Part shown: in pieces, positions 62,787 to 64,000 of the stretch | Position numbering within the stretch: the stretch's first letter is position 1 | Layout: each line of letters opens with the position of its first letter | Translations under genes and position numbers: made by a program | Assembly (NCBI RefSeq): GCF_014650075.1 | Contig: NZ_BMUG01000001.1 | Coordinates: 448,710 to 512,709, forward strand | Reading direction: 5' to 3' | Origin: Streptomyces microflavus | Lineage (GTDB): Bacteria; Actinomycetota; Actinomycetes; Streptomycetales; Streptomycetaceae | Length of the DNA: 64,000 bases | Notes under the pieces: model-generated | Seen by the model: only the letters and a program-made list of their open reading frames with translations | What the model was told of the DNA's origin: nothing | Database searches by the model: none

Positions 62787-64000
62787 GTGAGTGAGCCCCG
62801 CCCTTCAGACCGGCACGACGCGTCCCAGCCCGACGACACCTTCGAGGAGATCGTCGGCGAAGAGACCCAGCGCGACCCCGACCTGGCGGTGATCGAAGCC
62901 GGGAGCCGCACCCTGCGCACCTATGCGGGGTCCCCCCAGGGCGAAGCGGTCCCCGCCCGACCCACCGACCCCGAGACCGACAAGGCGCTGCGCGCGGTGG
63001 AGCAGGAGCTCGCCGGACGCTGGGGCGAGACCAAGCTCGAGCCCTCCGTCACCCGCATCGCCGCCCTGATGGACGTGCTCGGCGAGCCGCAGCGCGCCTA
63101 CCCCTCGATCCACATCACGGGGACCAACGGCAAGACCTCCACGGCCCGCATGATCGAGGCCCTGCTCAACGCGTTCGAGCTGCGCACCGGCCGCTACACC
63201 TCGCCGCACGTCCAGTCGATCACCGAGCGGATCAGCCTCGACGGCTCCCCGATCGAGCCCGAGCGCTTCATCGAGACGTACGAGGACATCAAGCCGTACG
63301 TCGAGATGGTCGACGCCCAGCAGCCCTACCGGCTCTCCTTCTTCGAGGTGCTCACCGGCATGGCGTACGCGGCCTTCGCCGACGCGCCCGTCGATGTGGC
63401 GGTCGTCGAGGTCGGCATGGGCGGCACCTGGGACGCCACCAACGTCATCGACTCCACCGTCGCCGTCGTCACCCCGATCTCGCTGGACCACACCGACCGC
63501 CTCGGCACCACACCGGCGGAGATCGCCGGGGAGAAGGCCGGCGTCATCAAGCAGGGCGCCACGGTCATCCTGGCGCAGCAGCCGGTGGACGCCGCGCAGG
63601 TGATGCTGAAGAAGGCCGTCGAGGTCGACGCCACCGTGGCCCGCGAGGGCATGGAGTTCGGCATCGTCTCCCGGGAGGTCGCGGTCGGCGGGCAGCTGCT
63701 GACGCTGCGCGGCCTGGGCGGCGCGGCCACCGAGTACACCGACATCTTCCTCCCGCTGTACGGGGCCCACCAGGCGCACAACGCCGCGGTGGCGCTCGCC
63801 GCCGTCGAGGCCTTCTTCGGTATCGGCGCCGAGCAGGCCCGCTCGCTCGACATCGACGCGATCCGCAAGGCGTTCGCCGCTGTCGTCTCGCCCGGCCGGC
63901 TGGAGGTCGTGCGCTCCAGCCCGACCGTCGTCCTGGACGCCGCCCACAACCCGGCGGGCGCCAAGGCCGCGGCGGACGGCATCTCCGAGGCGTTCAGCTT
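62787..64000 (+). CDS. folC: Folylpolyglutamate synthase/dihydrofolate synthase (partial)
   Basis: Adds glutamate to folates and makes dihydrofolate from dihydropteroate. About 404 residues are visible; the end is outside the window. GTG at 62787 opens a long acidic N-terminus (about 60 residues) before the Mur-ligase-like domain. The ATP-binding loop ITGTNGKTSTARMI is at about residue 111. GRYTSPHVQSITERI is the folate-binding loop, HTDRLGTTPAEIAGEKAG carries the metal and ATP site, and VVLDAAHNPAGA starts the C-terminal domain. The start looks leaderless. Folate synthesis in Streptomyces follows valS. Confidence 0.95.
   Translation, partial: MSEPRPSDRHDASQPDDTFEEIVGEETQRDPDLAVIEAGSRTLRTYAGSPQGEAVPARPTDPETDKALRAVEQELAGRWGETKLEPSVTRIAALMDVLGEPQRAYPSIHITGTNGKTSTARMIEALLNAFELRTGRYTSPHVQSITERISLDGSPIEPERFIETYEDIKPYVEMVDAQQPYRLSFFEVLTGMAYAAFADAPVDVAVVEVGMGGTWDATNVIDSTVAVVTPISLDHTDRLGTTPAEIAGEKAGVIKQGATVILAQQPVDAAQVMLKKAVEVDATVAREGMEFGIVSREVAVGGQLLTLRGLGGAATEYTDIFLPLYGAHQAHNAAVALAAVEAFFGIGAEQARSLDIDAIRKAFAAVVSPGRLEVVRSSPTVVLDAAHNPAGAKAAADGISEAFS

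Overview
The window is a piece of a Streptomyces chromosome. G and C are very frequent at third codon positions, GTG starts are common, and many genes start 6-7 bases after a TAnnnT box with no ribosome binding site. The right end carries trigger factor, clpP1, clpP2, clpX, valS and folC in the order I remember from Streptomyces coelicolor. The left end has a ROK repressor followed by a sugar-binding lipoprotein, which resembles the CsnR glucosamine/chitosan-oligosaccharide locus. No phage, transposon, integrase, rRNA or CRISPR array was seen. I therefore read this as core chromosome with small accessory insertions. All assignments come from reading the sequence; no database search was made.

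Layout. 1-4,500: amino-sugar uptake (binding protein, truncated by the window edge, and its repressor with a 15-nt palindromic operator), an MscS channel and an HNH nuclease. 4,500-13,600: a secreted GH84-type N-acetylglucosaminidase with an altered catalytic pair, a small repeat protein coupled to the glucanotransferase malQ, a small membrane protein, a LysR regulator, allantoicase and a secreted protein of unknown role. 13,700-25,900: two aminopeptidase N paralogues flanking a MazEF-type toxin-antitoxin pair, aspartate-semialdehyde dehydrogenase, a large secreted subtilisin-like protease and an AbiEi-like/nuclease-like protein. 26,000-32,500: a mycothiol nitroreductase-like protein lacking one active-site cysteine, a VOC protein, an MFS transporter overlapping a PLP decarboxylase, and an ArsR-DUF2071-acetyltransferase operon.

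32,500-45,600: sodF with a Nur-like operator, transketolase followed by Dps, a glycerophosphodiesterase, a multi-pass membrane protein of unknown role, two adjacent amino-acid permeases, bioY, and a third permease. 45,800-53,700: ribose-5-phosphate isomerase B, a Fpg/Nei glycosylase, an Eis-like acetyltransferase, a membrane PP2C phosphatase, a cation/proton antiporter whose start is problematic, an HD-domain protein, a membrane acyltransferase and a small membrane protein. 53,790-64,000: tRNA-Gly, tRNA-Pro and the tig-clpP1-clpP2-clpX-valS-folC housekeeping block; folC is cut by the window end.

Themes. Several genes concern oxidative stress and protein quality control (sodF, Dps, Clp, trigger factor, aminopeptidases) or amino-sugar and glucan use (CsnR-like locus, GH84 enzyme, malQ). 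I found no clear new multi-gene system. The best candidates for something undescribed are the repeat peptide joined to malQ, the ArsR-DUF2071-acetyltransferase operon, the solitary AbiEi/nuclease-like protein and the enzymes with substituted catalytic residues.
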